Assembly (NCBI GenBank): GCA_022482625.1 | Contig: JAKVOU010000001.1 | Location: 1,784,784-1,848,783, forward strand | Reading direction: 5' to 3' | From: Spirochaetia bacterium | GTDB taxonomy: Bacteria; Spirochaetota; Spirochaetia; Sphaerochaetales; Sphaerochaetaceae | DNA length: 64,000 nt | Shown: in pieces, positions 52,855 to 62,016 of the stretch | Position numbering within the stretch: position 1 is the first letter of the stretch | Layout of the letters: each line of letters opens with the position of its first letter | Position numbers and translations under genes: made by a program | Notes under the pieces: model-generated | Database searches by the model: none | What the model saw: only the letters and a program-made list of their open reading frames with translations | Told to the model about the DNA's origin: nothing

Positions 52855-55008
52855 TCAGGAAAACCGATTGAGTCTCAGGGCATTGGTCACTACGAAGAAA
52901 CTTGACAGGCTCATGCAGAAAGCTGCCAAAGCCGGCGTAAGGGCAATACCTCCGAAAGGAACCAGCAGTCCTGCCGCAATCGGAATACCTATCGTATTGT
53001 AACAGAACGCCCAGAAGAGATTCTGCTTGACATTACGCATGGTAGCATGGGAAAGGCTCTTTGCCTTGGCAACTTCTTCCAATTTTCCGCCCACAAGCAC
53101 GACCTGTGCACTTTCCTTTGCAACATCACTTGCCGCAGCAACGGCTATGCCGACATCAGCAGCAGCCAAGGCCGGAGCGTCATTGATACCATCTCCCACC
53201 ATTGCCACAGGTCCTCCGCCGACTTCTTCCTTGATCTTCTTCAATGCCGCTTCCTTGTCACCAGGCAGCAATCCTGCATAATAACCATCCAAGGACATCT
53301 TCGAGGCAATTGCCTTTGCCGTACCCTCGCTATCACCGGTAAGCATGTAGCACTTGGCGCCACCTGCCTGCAGTTCTTCAATTACCTTTGCAGATTCAGG
53401 ACGCAATGTATCCGCTACCCCGATCGTGGCAAGTATCCGACCTTCAGACTGCACAAGCAGGATGGTCCGACCTTGGCTACGAAGGTCTTCCAATGCCGCC
53501 AGTATATCAGGTTCCGTCACCGGAACAAGTTTTTCATTTCCGACCAAGACATTCTTGCCATCGACCATTCCCCTTATGCCGCTTCCGACTTCAGCCTTGA
53601 AATCATCGACAAAAGCAAGAGAAAGCCCCTTTTCCTTTGCCTTTTTTACGATAGCCTTTGCTATAGGGTGCTCACTTTGGGCTTCCAAGCTTGCAGCAAG
53701 CCGAAGTCCCTCATCAGGACTACTCCCGATGATATCGGTCACCTCAAGCTTGCCTTCAGTCAAAGTCCCTGTCTTGTCAAAGGCAAAAGCCTTTACATGA
53801 TCCATTTGTTCAATTGCAGCAGCTTCCCTGAACAGGATGCCGAGCTTCGCTCCACGCCCGCTGGCCACCATGATGGCAATGGGAGTAGCAAGTCCCAATG
53901 CACAGGGACATGCTATGACCAATACGCTGACCGCACGTTCAAGTGAAAGTGCAAAGTTACCGGTAGGAATATACCAGATGAAGAACACGGCAAGTGCAAT
54001 CAGCATCACGATCGGTACGAATACCCCGGCAACTTTGTCAGCTACCCTGGCAATAGGAGCCTTTGAACCCTGTGCTTTCTTTACCAGTTCGATGATGCCA
54101 GAAAGAGCGGTATCAGCTCCGACTTCCGTAGCTGTATAGCTGATGGCTCCGGTTGTGTTGATCGTAGCCGCATAGACTTTATCACCCTTGTTTTTGGAAA
54201 CCGGCAAGCTTTCTCCTGTCAGCATCGACTCATCGACGGAAGTACTGCCTTCATCAATCACACCATCTACAGGAATCCGTTCTCCAGGTTTGACAAGGAC
54301 CTTGTCCCCTACCACGACACGTTTGCAGGCAATGACAGATTCATATCCGTTACGCATGACCGTTGCAGTTTCTGGTGCAAGCTGCATCAATGTCTCGATT
54401 GCCTCGCTGGTCTTTCCTTTTGAACGAGCCTCGAAATATTTGCCAAGCATCACCAAAGCTATGATCATGCTGACACCATCAAAATAAAGCGGACCGCCGC
54501 GGAATACATTCCACGTGCTGAACAGGAAACTTGCAGTAGTCGCAACAGCCACGAGGCTGTCCATATTCGGATTACGCTTGAACAGCAGCTTGAAACCTGT
54601 CGTAAAGAAGTAGTAACCATCAATCATAGTCGCCAGTGCCAGAGCAAGCTGCAAGTAGGGAAGCCGCGGTATTGCCGCCGTCGCCATCGATCCCATGGAA
54701 AAGACCATAAGGAGCACTGCAAAAAGAATTGCAACGATCAGGCGGTTCCGGCGATCCTTCAGCTTGTCACTTTTTTTCTGCAGATGCTCAGTCAAGTCTT
54801 CTTCTACAACCGAGAAGCCTGCCCTTTCGATAGCCTGCTTGAGTTTTTCTGAATCAACCTTATGCTCATCGTAGACGACTTCAGCCTTTTCCGTCGCAAG
54901 ATTGACAGAAGCAGTCTGCACGCCATCAACCCGTTTGAGCGTACGTTCTACAGCAGCACTGCAGGCGGCACATTCCATTCCGCCTACACAGATTTCCTTT
55001 TCAGCCAT
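52855..55008 (-). CDS. copA: Copper-translocating P-type ATPase
   Basis: A 717-residue P1B-type pump exporting Cu(I). The N-terminal metal-binding domain has GMECAAC (C13, C16). The membrane CPC motif is [13 protein letters not shown], the phosphorylated aspartate is in [11 protein letters not shown], the histidine-proline pair is in [12 protein letters not shown], and [20 protein letters not shown] is the hinge. Eight membrane helices are expected. The gene overlaps the chaperone gene by one base (TGATG), so they are cotranslated. Regulation is unknown; repeated AGTAT elements lie upstream of the pair. Confidence 0.93.
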   Translation of the reverse strand: MAEKEICVGGMECAACSAAVERTLKRVDGVQTASVNLATEKAEVVYDEHKVDSEKLKQAIERAGFSVVEEDLTEHLQKKSDKLKDRRNRLIVAILFAVLLMVFSMGSMATAAIPRLPYLQLALALATMIDGYYFFTTGFKLLFKRNPNMDSLVAVATTASFLFSTWNVFRGGPLYFDGVSMIIALVMLGKYFEARSKGKTSEAIETLMQLAPETATVMRNGYESVIACKRVVVGDKVLVKPGERIPVDGVIDEGSTSVDESMLTGESLPVSKNKGDKVYAATINTTGAISYTATEVGADTALSGIIELVKKAQGSKAPIARVADKVAGVFVPIVMLIALAVFFIWYIPTGNFALSLERAVSVLVIACPCALGLATPIAIMVASGRGAKLGILFREAAAIEQMDHVKAFAFDKTGTLTEGKLEVTDIIGSSPDEGLRLAASLEAQSEHPIAKAIVKKAKEKGLSLAFVDDFKAEVGSGIRGMVDGKNVLVGNEKLVPVTEPDILAALEDLRSQGRTILLVQSEGRILATIGVADTLRPESAKVIEELQAGGAKCYMLTGDSEGTAKAIASKMSLDGYYAGLLPGDKEAALKKIKEEVGGGPVAMVGDGINDAPALAAADVGIAVAAASDVAKESAQVVLVGGKLEEVAKAKSLSHATMRNVKQNLFWAFCYNTIGIPIAAGLLVPFGGIALTPALAAFCMSLSSFFVVTNALRLNRFS

Positions 55009-55211
55009 CAGACAACCTCATAGCCTATATCATAGATAAGCTTTTTTGCATCTTCTACAGTCTGCGGATCTTTCGCTTCAACTACAACATTCCCTGTCTT
55101 TGCATCAGCTTTACAAGATGTGATACCATTCATCCCCAGCAAAGCCTTGGTAACCCTGGCTTCACATTTAGAACACATCATTCCTGTCGTCTTTATTGTC
55201 GTCGTCATCAT
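55008..55211 (-). CDS. copZ: Copper chaperone (heavy-metal-associated domain)
   Basis: A 67-residue single HMA domain with the metal site [12 protein letters not shown] (CxxC) near residue 10 and the usual ending YDIGYEVV. It carries Cu(I) in the cytoplasm to the ATPase encoded directly after it. Two adjacent ATGs follow AAGGAG; the second is equally possible. Confidence 0.9.
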   Translation of the reverse strand: MMTTTIKTTGMMCSKCEARVTKALLGMNGITSCKADAKTGNVVVEAKDPQTVEDAKKLIYDIGYEVV

Positions 55212-55386
55212 ATTTCTCCTTACTGCCGGTGTTCGGTATGGTACATCGGCAACACAATATAGTATACTTTTTTACTAGGAATACTCTTTTCTTAGAAAAT
55301 ACTACTAATGCAACTAAAAGACAAGGCCAAATTATATTAGTTAGAGAAATTTAATTTATATTTGGGACAAAATAATTTTACAAAGC

Positions 55387-55986
55387 TCAATCAATCAGCA
55401 ATCCCATGACGATACCATCAATGAATTGTCCGTCAACATAGAATAATCTTGACACATGACCTTCCTCAGCAAAACCAAAATGCCGATACAGTGAAATTGC
55501 CCGCTTATTGTCTGCCCGAACCGTCAGGTCAAGTTTCCGTAAGCCTGCAGCAGGTGTCCTCGCCCACACCAACATCGTTCCAAGCAAGCTCGTACCGATT
55601 CCTCTGCCCCAATAGTCCTTTATGACAGAAAGACCGACTTCTCCCCTATGTCGGATCTTTTTTCGGGATGAGGTATCGACACTAAGGCAGCCAACGATAC
55701 GTTCTCCATCGATGGCAAGCAACTGTATGGAATTCATAGTCTCATGCTTTGCCTCAAGAAAAGTCTGCTCCGCTTCTACGTCATCGCCTATTCCCCGGCC
55801 ATCCATTGCCAGATTTTCAGTTTCACCGCCAACAATTTTCAGATAATCCAGCAAGGCCCGGGCATCCTCTTTCACAGCCCGGCGAATGATTATGTCTCCC
55901 TGTTTACCCAAAGGATATTCCTCCTTGCACATGACCGGAACATGTTTTGATACCCCTGCATCGTTTCCTGGATTTGTATCTACCAT
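55387..55986 (-). CDS. GNAT-family N-acetyltransferase
   Basis: A 199-residue protein. The acetyl-CoA-binding motif is GLSVIKDYWGRGIGTSLLGTML near residue 135, followed by LDLTVRADNKRAISLYRHFGFAEEGHVSRLF, the usual motif B. Residues 1-30 are an unusual extension before the fold begins at DIIIRRAVKEDARAL, so a later start (for example Met19) is possible. The substrate is unknown. No neighbour points to a pathway. Confidence 0.8.
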   Translation of the reverse strand: MVDTNPGNDAGVSKHVPVMCKEEYPLGKQGDIIIRRAVKEDARALLDYLKIVGGETENLAMDGRGIGDDVEAEQTFLEAKHETMNSIQLLAIDGERIVGCLSVDTSSRKKIRHRGEVGLSVIKDYWGRGIGTSLLGTMLVWARTPAAGLRKLDLTVRADNKRAISLYRHFGFAEEGHVSRLFYVDGQFIDGIVMGLLID

Positions 55987-56141
55987 TTTACATCTTCATG
56001 CACATGTGGTCCATCTATGGAAACCTGAAGGCAACCATCAGCATCTCAGGTGTACTTTCTCAATGTTGTGACGGACCTATGGTAGAAAATACAATATGAT
56101 TCTCTTTACCAAAGAAGCAAACAAAAACAATTGGCAAGAAG

Positions 56142-56173
56142 AAATGGCTCCCAAGTATACCTGGGAGCCATTT
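56142..56173 (-). terminator. Intrinsic terminator after glnN
   Basis: AAATGGCTCCCA (56142-56153) is exactly complementary to TGGGAGCCATTT (56162-56173), with an 8-base loop. A T-rich stretch follows on the minus strand. Confidence 0.8.
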
Positions 56174-56229
56174 GGAACTGAATAAATATTTTGAGAGAAT
56201 CGAATCAGCGCTCGATCAAACGCCCATTG

Positions 56230-58320
56230 TTATACAGAATACAGCATTTCACCATACACCGGGAACGGCCAGAACTTACTGTCAACCATCAGCTCAAGTT
56301 CATCGGCACTGACCCGCACCTCACTCATCAGAGGAAGTACTGTATCGTGGAAATACACTGCGCATTCCTTTGAACCTTCAAAATCATGGGATGCAAGCAC
56401 AGCTGCGTCAAGTTCTTCAAGTCTGAGAGACATGCTGTCAATCAGAGAAGAAAGCTTGGTAACCAGTTCAGTCTGGGACTTCATCGTCAAGCTGGGAACT
56501 GCTGTCTTTGCTGCACTGATTTCAGAAGATACAGCAGAAAGATATCCGTTACAGGCCGGTATGACCTGTTTGCTTACCATATCAATCAAGGTCAAAGCCT
56601 CAATGTTGATTGTCTTTGCATACTGGTCAAAGAGAATCTCTACCCTGCTGGCAAGCTCACATCTGCTCAGCACCTTTTCCTGCTCAAACAACTTGACGTT
56701 CTTGTCAGAAAGATACACAGGGTAAGCATCAACGGCAGAAGTAAGATTCAGCAAACCACGTTTCTTTGCCTCGCCAATCCATTCAGGACTGTAGTTATTG
56801 CCATTGAAAACAATATGCTTGTGTGCATTATATGTATCCTTTACCAACTTCCGCAATGTCTGCGTAAAGTCATCGGCATCTTCAAGCACATCGGCAAACT
56901 CACCCAAGATCTGAGCAACCGCAGTATTGAGAATGGTATTCGGACCGGAAATTGAAGCAGCACTACCAAGCATCCTGAACTCAAACTTGTTGCCAGTAAA
57001 GGCAAACGGAGAAGTTCTGTTCCTGTCCGTCGTATCCTTCGGGAAATCAGGAAGTACATGGACGCCAAGGATCATATTCTGCTTTTCGACTCCATCAGCT
57101 ACACGGCCATTGCCGATAGCCTCAAGGATGTCAGTCAACTCGTCTCCAAGGAACATTGAAACGATGGCAGGAGGTGCCTCGTTTGCTCCCAGACGGTGAT
57201 CGTTGCCAGGTGAAGCAACGCTTGCTCTCAGCAAATCCTGATATTCATCTACAGCCTTGATCACAGCAACAAGGAAAAGCAGGAACTGTGCATTGTCTTT
57301 CGGTGATGCACCAGGCTCCAGCAGATTTATGCCGGTATCAGTCGAAATGGACCAGTTGTTATGCTTGCCGGAACCATTGACACCGGCGAAGGGCTTTTCT
57401 TGCAACAGGCAGGCCAAACCATGTTTTTCAGCAATCTTCTTCATCATTTCCATGGTCAGCTGGTTATGGTCACAGGCAACATTGGTCGTCGTAAAGACCG
57501 GAGCCAACTCATGCTGGGCAGGAGATACTTCATTGTGCTTGGTCTTTGCAAAGATACCAAGTTTCCAAAGTTCCTTGTCCAGATCCTGCATAAAAGCACT
57601 GACCCTCGGGCGAAGACTTCCGAAATAGTGATCAGCAAGTTCCTGGCCTTTTGGAGGACGGGCACCGAGCAGGGTCCTACCGGTATACTTGAGATCCTTA
57701 CGAAGTTCAAACAATTTCTGATCAATAAGGAAATATTCCTGTTCAGGACCGACGGTGGTAAATACCTGCTTCACATCATCATGACCAAACAGCTTGAGAA
57801 TCCTTTTCGCCTGATCACTGATAGCTTCCATGGAACGAAGCAACGGAGTCTTCTTGTCAAGCACCTCGCCGCTGTAAGAACAGAAAGCAGTCGGAATATA
57901 AAGTGTCTTTTCCTTGACGAACGCATAGCTGGTCGGGTCCCATGCGGTATAGCCACGGGCTTCAAACGTAGCCCTCAGACCACCGGAAGGGAAAGAGGAT
58001 GCATCCGGTTCACCTTTGATCAGCTCCTTGCCCGAAAAACTCAGCGTGATATTGCCGTTTTCCGTCGGATTGATAAATGAATCATGTTTCTCTGCGGTAA
58101 TACCGGTCATCGGCTGGAACCAATGTGTGAAATGAGTAGCCCCTTTTTCCAAGGCCCATTCCTTCATCGCATGTGCTACGACATTGGCAATATCAAGGTC
58201 AAGGTCCTTTCCGTCCCTTATGGTTTCCTTTAATTTCTTATAGACATCCTTCGGCAGACGTTCACGCATCACATCATCGCCAAAAACCATGGAACCAAAA
58301 AAATCTGTAATCTTTTCCAT
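56230..58320 (-). CDS. glnN: Glutamine synthetase type III
   Basis: A 696-residue GlnN-type enzyme, far larger than GlnA, that joins ammonia to glutamate with ATP. THFTHWFQPMTGITAEKHDSF and FPSGGLRATFEARGYTAWDPTS are signatures of type III, with GPEQEYFLID as a metal-site motif and HNEVSPAQHELAPVFTTTNVACDHNQL in the active site. The start is placed at ATG 58320 (MEKITDFF), behind AAGGAG, not at an earlier in-frame ATG. The gene is divergent from the glutamate synthase operon, forming a GS-GOGAT pair. Its leader contains a terminator hairpin. Confidence 0.93.
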   Translation of the reverse strand: MEKITDFFGSMVFGDDVMRERLPKDVYKKLKETIRDGKDLDLDIANVVAHAMKEWALEKGATHFTHWFQPMTGITAEKHDSFINPTENGNITLSFSGKELIKGEPDASSFPSGGLRATFEARGYTAWDPTSYAFVKEKTLYIPTAFCSYSGEVLDKKTPLLRSMEAISDQAKRILKLFGHDDVKQVFTTVGPEQEYFLIDQKLFELRKDLKYTGRTLLGARPPKGQELADHYFGSLRPRVSAFMQDLDKELWKLGIFAKTKHNEVSPAQHELAPVFTTTNVACDHNQLTMEMMKKIAEKHGLACLLQEKPFAGVNGSGKHNNWSISTDTGINLLEPGASPKDNAQFLLFLVAVIKAVDEYQDLLRASVASPGNDHRLGANEAPPAIVSMFLGDELTDILEAIGNGRVADGVEKQNMILGVHVLPDFPKDTTDRNRTSPFAFTGNKFEFRMLGSAASISGPNTILNTAVAQILGEFADVLEDADDFTQTLRKLVKDTYNAHKHIVFNGNNYSPEWIGEAKKRGLLNLTSAVDAYPVYLSDKNVKLFEQEKVLSRCELASRVEILFDQYAKTINIEALTLIDMVSKQVIPACNGYLSAVSSEISAAKTAVPSLTMKSQTELVTKLSSLIDSMSLRLEELDAAVLASHDFEGSKECAVYFHDTVLPLMSEVRVSADELELMVDSKFWPFPVYGEMLYSV

Positions 58321-58389
58321 CACATTTGTCTCCTTGCTGGAAGTCGCTGCCAATCAGTCGTCCTGACCGTTGCAGAAATGTATCCAGTT

Positions 58390-58425
58390 AAAAAAAGCGC
58401 CGTAGTCCTGCCGAACTACAGCGCC
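58390..58425 (-). terminator. Leader terminator (attenuator) of glnN
   Basis: On the minus strand a hairpin with GCGC/GCGC and GTAGT/ACTAC stems is followed at once by seven T (58390-58396 on the plus strand). It lies about 15 bases after the -10 box and 70 bases before the glnN start, so it can stop transcription before the gene. Confidence 0.75.
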
Positions 58426-58440
58426 ATTGCTGATGGAATC

Positions 58441-58470
58441 TTCATACAACAAAATACAAATGCTTGTCAA
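58441..58470 (-). promoter_or_regulatory. glnN promoter, sigma70-like
   Basis: On the minus strand TTGACA (58465-58470), 18-base spacer, TATGAA (58441-58446). Confidence 0.6.
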
Positions 58471-58788
58471 CACATACTGCCTGAAATTTTCCAACAAATC
58501 AAAATATCTACCTTTCAGCCTCTGGGAAAATAGCAATCAAAGCCATTTTTACTAAAAACATCCCATTCACGCTTACTGCAAAGTCCTTGATTATGTATTT
58601 TTTTGCAATAGTTTGAGCAAAAAAGCTTATTTTTATACACTTTTTTGCATAGGAAATAAAACAATACATCAATTCACATAACCAATTTTGCCTTTTGCAT
58701 CAAATAATTTGATAAAAACGTGTCTAATAAGGCAAATAATCAAATATGTTCTATTCTCCTCAAAAAAATCTACTATATAGATAAGTTA

Positions 58789-58817
58789 TAGACAAGAAGT
58801 TACAATTTCTGTATTAT
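58789..58817 (+). promoter_or_regulatory. Glutamate synthase operon promoter, sigma70-like
   Basis: TAGACA (58789-58794), 17-base spacer, TATTAT (58812-58817). Transcription would start near 58824, about 150 bases before the first gene. Confidence 0.6.
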
Positions 58818-58840
58818 CCTCAACAAAAAGACAATGGTGT

Positions 58841-58892
58841 CTTGTCCGGGGAAGGAATCTCTCCTCAGCTTACGATTTCATGAGTAGACAAG
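58841..58892 (+). ncRNA. Candidate structured leader RNA (three-way junction)
   Basis: CTTGTC (58841-58846) pairs with GACAAG (58887-58892). Inside, GGGGA can pair with TCTCC and CTCA with TGAG, giving a three-stem junction directly before the leader terminator. No match to a known riboswitch consensus was recognised. Confidence 0.35.
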
Positions 58893-58894
58893 GA

Positions 58895-58937
58895 CGTCTG
58901 CAGCATGGAGAACTTTCCGTCTGCAGACGCTTTTTTT
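58895..58937 (+). terminator. Leader terminator (attenuator) of the glutamate synthase operon
   Basis: CGTCTGCAG (58895-58903) pairs with CTGCAGACG (58921-58929). An inner stem ATGGA/TCCGT encloses a 6-base loop, and seven T follow the stem (58931-58937). It lies 36 bases before the first start codon. Confidence 0.8.
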
Positions 58938-58973
58938 CTCTTTGGACACTGCACAAAAATAGGAGACTGACTT

Positions 58974-60086
58974 ATGTTCAATGCACCGAAAGAAGGGGAC
59001 GTCAGAATACCCTCAGGCTGCGCTATCAGCGGTATCTTCTCCAAGAAAGGCAAACGCTTTTCCGGAGAACAAGCCATAAAGTCGATCACCTTGATGCACG
59101 ACCGTTCCAACGGTCTCGGCGGAGGTTTCGCAGGTTATGGCATCTACCCTGAATATAAGGATTACTATGCCTTCCATCTTTTCTATGATGACACCATAGC
59201 AAAGAAAGAATGCGAGGAGTTCCTGGAAGATCATTTTGATATGATCAACCTTTCAAAGATACCTACCCGTAAGATTCCGCAGATTACAAACGAGCCGATG
59301 ATCTGGAGATATTTTCTTTCTCCGCTTCCTACAAAACTTGCCGAGAGCCAACTGCCTGAAAGCGAGTATGTTGCTCAATGTGTCATCAAGGTAAACACTA
59401 CGATCAAGGGAGCGTGCATCTTCTCCTCCGGGAAAAACATGGGCGTATTCAAAGCCCAGGGATTCCCTGAAGATGTTGGACGATTCTACCGCCTGGAAGA
59501 GTATGCAGGCTATAGCTGGACCGTACACGGACGCTATCCGACCAATACTCCTGGCTGGTGGGGCGGAGCTCATCCTTTTTCCCTGCTTGACTGCAGTGTC
59601 GTCCATAACGGAGAGATTTCCAGCTATGACGCAAACCGTCGTTTCATAGAAATGTTCGGTTATCGGTGCACATTGCTCACAGACACCGAAGTCATTACGT
59701 ATATGATCGATTACCTGCATCGGAAACAGGGACTCGGCTATGAGAAAGTAGCCCATATCCTTGCAGCTCCTTTCTGGAGCACCATTGACCGAATGAATGA
59801 GAAGGACAAAGCTGAATATACCTATCTTCGAGACAACTTCGCCAGCATGCTCATTACAGGACCATTCTCTATCATCGTTGGTTTTACTGGAGGACTCATG
59901 GCTCTGAATGACCGTCTGAAGCTAAGATCTCTGGTCGTCGGAACAAAAGACGACATGGTCTACATGGCTAGCGAAGAAGCCGCCATACGCGTGCTTTCTC
60001 CACAGCTCGATTCCATTACCTACCCAAAAGGGGGTGAACCCTTTATCGTCACCTTGGACAAGGAGGCATACCAGCAATGTCAATAA
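58974..60086 (+). CDS. Split glutamate synthase, glutamine amidotransferase subunit
   Basis: A 370-residue class II amidotransferase, the N-terminal domain of glutamate synthase as a separate protein (archaeal type). It releases ammonia from glutamine. The predicted nucleophile is C16 in IPSGCAISGIF. It must become N-terminal, so a 15-residue propeptide would have to be removed. GRYPTNTPGWWGGAHPFSLLDCSVVHNGEISSY is the glutamine pocket. AGGAG precedes the ATG. The gene overlaps the next by 10 bases. Confidence 0.88.
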   Translation: MFNAPKEGDVRIPSGCAISGIFSKKGKRFSGEQAIKSITLMHDRSNGLGGGFAGYGIYPEYKDYYAFHLFYDDTIAKKECEEFLEDHFDMINLSKIPTRKIPQITNEPMIWRYFLSPLPTKLAESQLPESEYVAQCVIKVNTTIKGACIFSSGKNMGVFKAQGFPEDVGRFYRLEEYAGYSWTVHGRYPTNTPGWWGGAHPFSLLDCSVVHNGEISSYDANRRFIEMFGYRCTLLTDTEVITYMIDYLHRKQGLGYEKVAHILAAPFWSTIDRMNEKDKAEYTYLRDNFASMLITGPFSIIVGFTGGLMALNDRLKLRSLVVGTKDDMVYMASEEAAIRVLSPQLDSITYPKGGEPFIVTLDKEAYQQCQ

Positions 60087-61582
60087 ACTTTCTCCAGCCG
60101 GAATATGAAGTAGTAAGGAACATGGACAGGTGCATTACCTGCCGTGTCTGTGAAAGACAATGTGCCAATGAAGTGCACCATTACAATGCTGACCTTGACC
60201 GGATGGTCAGCGATGACTCAAAATGCGTTGACTGTCAGCGATGTGTTACCCTTTGCCCCACAAACGCATTGAAAATTGTCAAGACAAACAATTGTTTCAA
60301 GGAAAATGCAAACTGGCATACAAGTGACATTACGGATATCTACCGCCAGGCAACCACCGGCGGCGTCCTGTTGGGGTCAATGGGAACTCCGAAGGAATAT
60401 CCTGTGTATTGGGACAAGCTCCTCATCAACGCCTCCCAAGTCACGAACCCTTCCATCGACCCCTTGAGGGAACCGATGGAAACAAGGACTTTCCTTGGGA
60501 AAAAAGATGCTACCATCCACTATGACAAAGACGGCAACATCATTACCAAGACAACCCCGCAGCTTGAACTGTCAACTCCTATCATGTTCAGCGCAATGAG
60601 CTATGGGTCCATCAGCTACAATGCTCACAAAAGCCTTGCCATGGCAGCTACCAAACTGGGCATCTACTACAACACAGGCGAAGGTGGCCTCCATGAAGAT
60701 TTCTACGTATATGGACCAAACACCATCGTACAGGTAGCCTCCGGTAGATTCGGCGTACATTCCGACTATCTGGAAGCAGGTGCTGCCATCGAAATCAAGA
60801 TGGGCCAGGGTGCAAAACCCGGCATAGGAGGACACCTTCCTGGAGCCAAGATTACCGAAGCAGTTTCAAAGACCCGTATGATTCCTCAGGGAACCGATGC
60901 AATAAGTCCGGCACCACATCATGATATCTATTCGATTGAAGATCTCAGGCAGCTGGTCTACATGCTGAAGGAAAGTACGAACTACAAGAAACCCGTCATC
61001 GTCAAGATTGCTGCCGTACATAACGTCGGAGCTATTGCAAGTGGTATTGCACGTTGCGGAGCCGATATCATTGCCATCGACGGATTCAGAGGCGGCACAG
61101 GAGCTGCTCCGGCAAGAATCAGGGACAATGTCGGTATCCCAATCGAACTGGCATTGGCTTCAGTCGACAGAAGGCTGAGGGAAGAAGGTATCAGGAATCA
61201 GGTAAGTTTGGTCGTAGGAGGATCGATACGTTCCTCTGCCGATGTCATAAAGGCTATCGCTTTGGGAGCCGATGCCTGCTATATCGCAACCAGTGCACTC
61301 ATTGCCCTCGGGTGTCATCTGTGCAGGACCTGCCATCTGGGAAAATGTAACTGGGGCATAGCTACCCAGGTACCGGAACTGGTAAAAAGACTCAATCCGG
61401 CAATAGGCAGTGAGCATCTGGTCAACCTTGTTACCGCATGGACACATGAGATCAAGGAAATGATGGGAGGCATGGGTATCAACTCCATAGAAGCCCTGAG
61501 AGGAAACCGCCTCATGCTCAGAGGTGTGGGACTCACAGAAAAAGAGCTTGAGATCCTTGGGGTCAAGCACGCAGGAGAGTAG
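60077..61582 (+). CDS. Split glutamate synthase, FMN-binding central subunit with ferredoxin domain
   Basis: A 501-residue protein. Residues 1-75 carry two four-cysteine clusters (CITCRVCERQC and CVDCQRCVTLC). The rest is the FMN barrel of glutamate synthase: SAMSYGSISYNAHKSLAMAA, NTGEGGLHED, SPAPHHDIYSIEDL, IDGFRGGTGAAP and the Fe-S cysteines of ALGCHLCRTCHLGKCNWGIATQ. It converts 2-oxoglutarate and ammonia to glutamate. The N-terminal ferredoxin fusion is usual for the archaeal-type enzyme. Confidence 0.92.
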   Translation: MSINFLQPEYEVVRNMDRCITCRVCERQCANEVHHYNADLDRMVSDDSKCVDCQRCVTLCPTNALKIVKTNNCFKENANWHTSDITDIYRQATTGGVLLGSMGTPKEYPVYWDKLLINASQVTNPSIDPLREPMETRTFLGKKDATIHYDKDGNIITKTTPQLELSTPIMFSAMSYGSISYNAHKSLAMAATKLGIYYNTGEGGLHEDFYVYGPNTIVQVASGRFGVHSDYLEAGAAIEIKMGQGAKPGIGGHLPGAKITEAVSKTRMIPQGTDAISPAPHHDIYSIEDLRQLVYMLKESTNYKKPVIVKIAAVHNVGAIASGIARCGADIIAIDGFRGGTGAAPARIRDNVGIPIELALASVDRRLREEGIRNQVSLVVGGSIRSSADVIKAIALGADACYIATSALIALGCHLCRTCHLGKCNWGIATQVPELVKRLNPAIGSEHLVNLVTAWTHEIKEMMGGMGINSIEALRGNRLMLRGVGLTEKELEILGVKHAGE

Positions 61583-61586
61583 AACT

Positions 61587-62015
61587 ATGAAAAGAGTATA
61601 TGTTGAAGAAGACTGGTGCCTTGCTTGTCATCTATGTGAGTATTGGTGTGCGTTCAGCAACAGCGGCAAAGACAACATGGTTGCAGCCTTGAAGAACAAG
61701 ACCATCAAACCGATGATCCAAGTTGAAGAAGGTGACAAGATCAATTTTGCAGTCAGCTGCAGGCACTGTGAAGATCCCATCTGCGTCAAATCCTGTATTT
61801 CCGGTGCACTGAGCATCGAAGACGGGGTCATCAAGATAGACAAGAGCAAATGCGTTGACTGCTATACCTGTATCATGGCCTGCCCTTATGGCGTGCTGAT
61901 GCCGAATGAAGACGAAGGCATCATGCAGAAATGCGAACTGTGTACACCACGGGGTACGGCACCTTACTGTGCCGCCCACTGCCCGAACCAGGCAATTATC
62001 TATGAGGAGCGATAA
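61587..62015 (+). CDS. 4Fe-4S ferredoxin-type electron-transfer subunit
   Basis: A 142-residue protein starting at ATG 61587 (MKRVYVEEDW) behind AGGAG. It holds many cysteines in ferredoxin patterns: CLACHLCEYWC, CRHCEDPICVKSC, CVDCYTCIMACPYG and CELC...CAAHC, as in HycB/NarH-like four-cluster subunits. It likely passes electrons from the next gene's NAD(P)H oxidoreductase to the FMN subunit. It starts five bases after the FMN-subunit gene. Confidence 0.88.
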   Translation: MKRVYVEEDWCLACHLCEYWCAFSNSGKDNMVAALKNKTIKPMIQVEEGDKINFAVSCRHCEDPICVKSCISGALSIEDGVIKIDKSKCVDCYTCIMACPYGVLMPNEDEGIMQKCELCTPRGTAPYCAAHCPNQAIIYEER

Positions 62016-62016
62016 C

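Larger units (their letters stand above)
58321..58973. other. Divergent regulatory region of glnN and the glutamate synthase operon
   Basis: 653 bases without a gene. It holds, on the minus side, a promoter and leader terminator for glnN and, on the plus side, a promoter and a ~150-base leader for the glutamate synthase genes. Between them TTTTGCA occurs three times (58603, 58643 and 58693), possibly binding sites for a nitrogen regulator. Confidence 0.6.

Noticed and set aside
53047-53946. 299-residue frame antisense to copA
   Set aside because: Shadow of the copper ATPase gene; no start signal and no domain.
57361-58080. 239-residue frame antisense to glnN
   Set aside because: Shadow of the glutamine synthetase gene.
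58824-58973. Glutamine riboswitch (glnA RNA) or ANTAR target in the glutamate synthase leader
   Set aside because: The known glutamine-aptamer consensus and the A1/G4 hexaloops of ANTAR targets were looked for and not seen; only the hairpin-terminator layout is supported.
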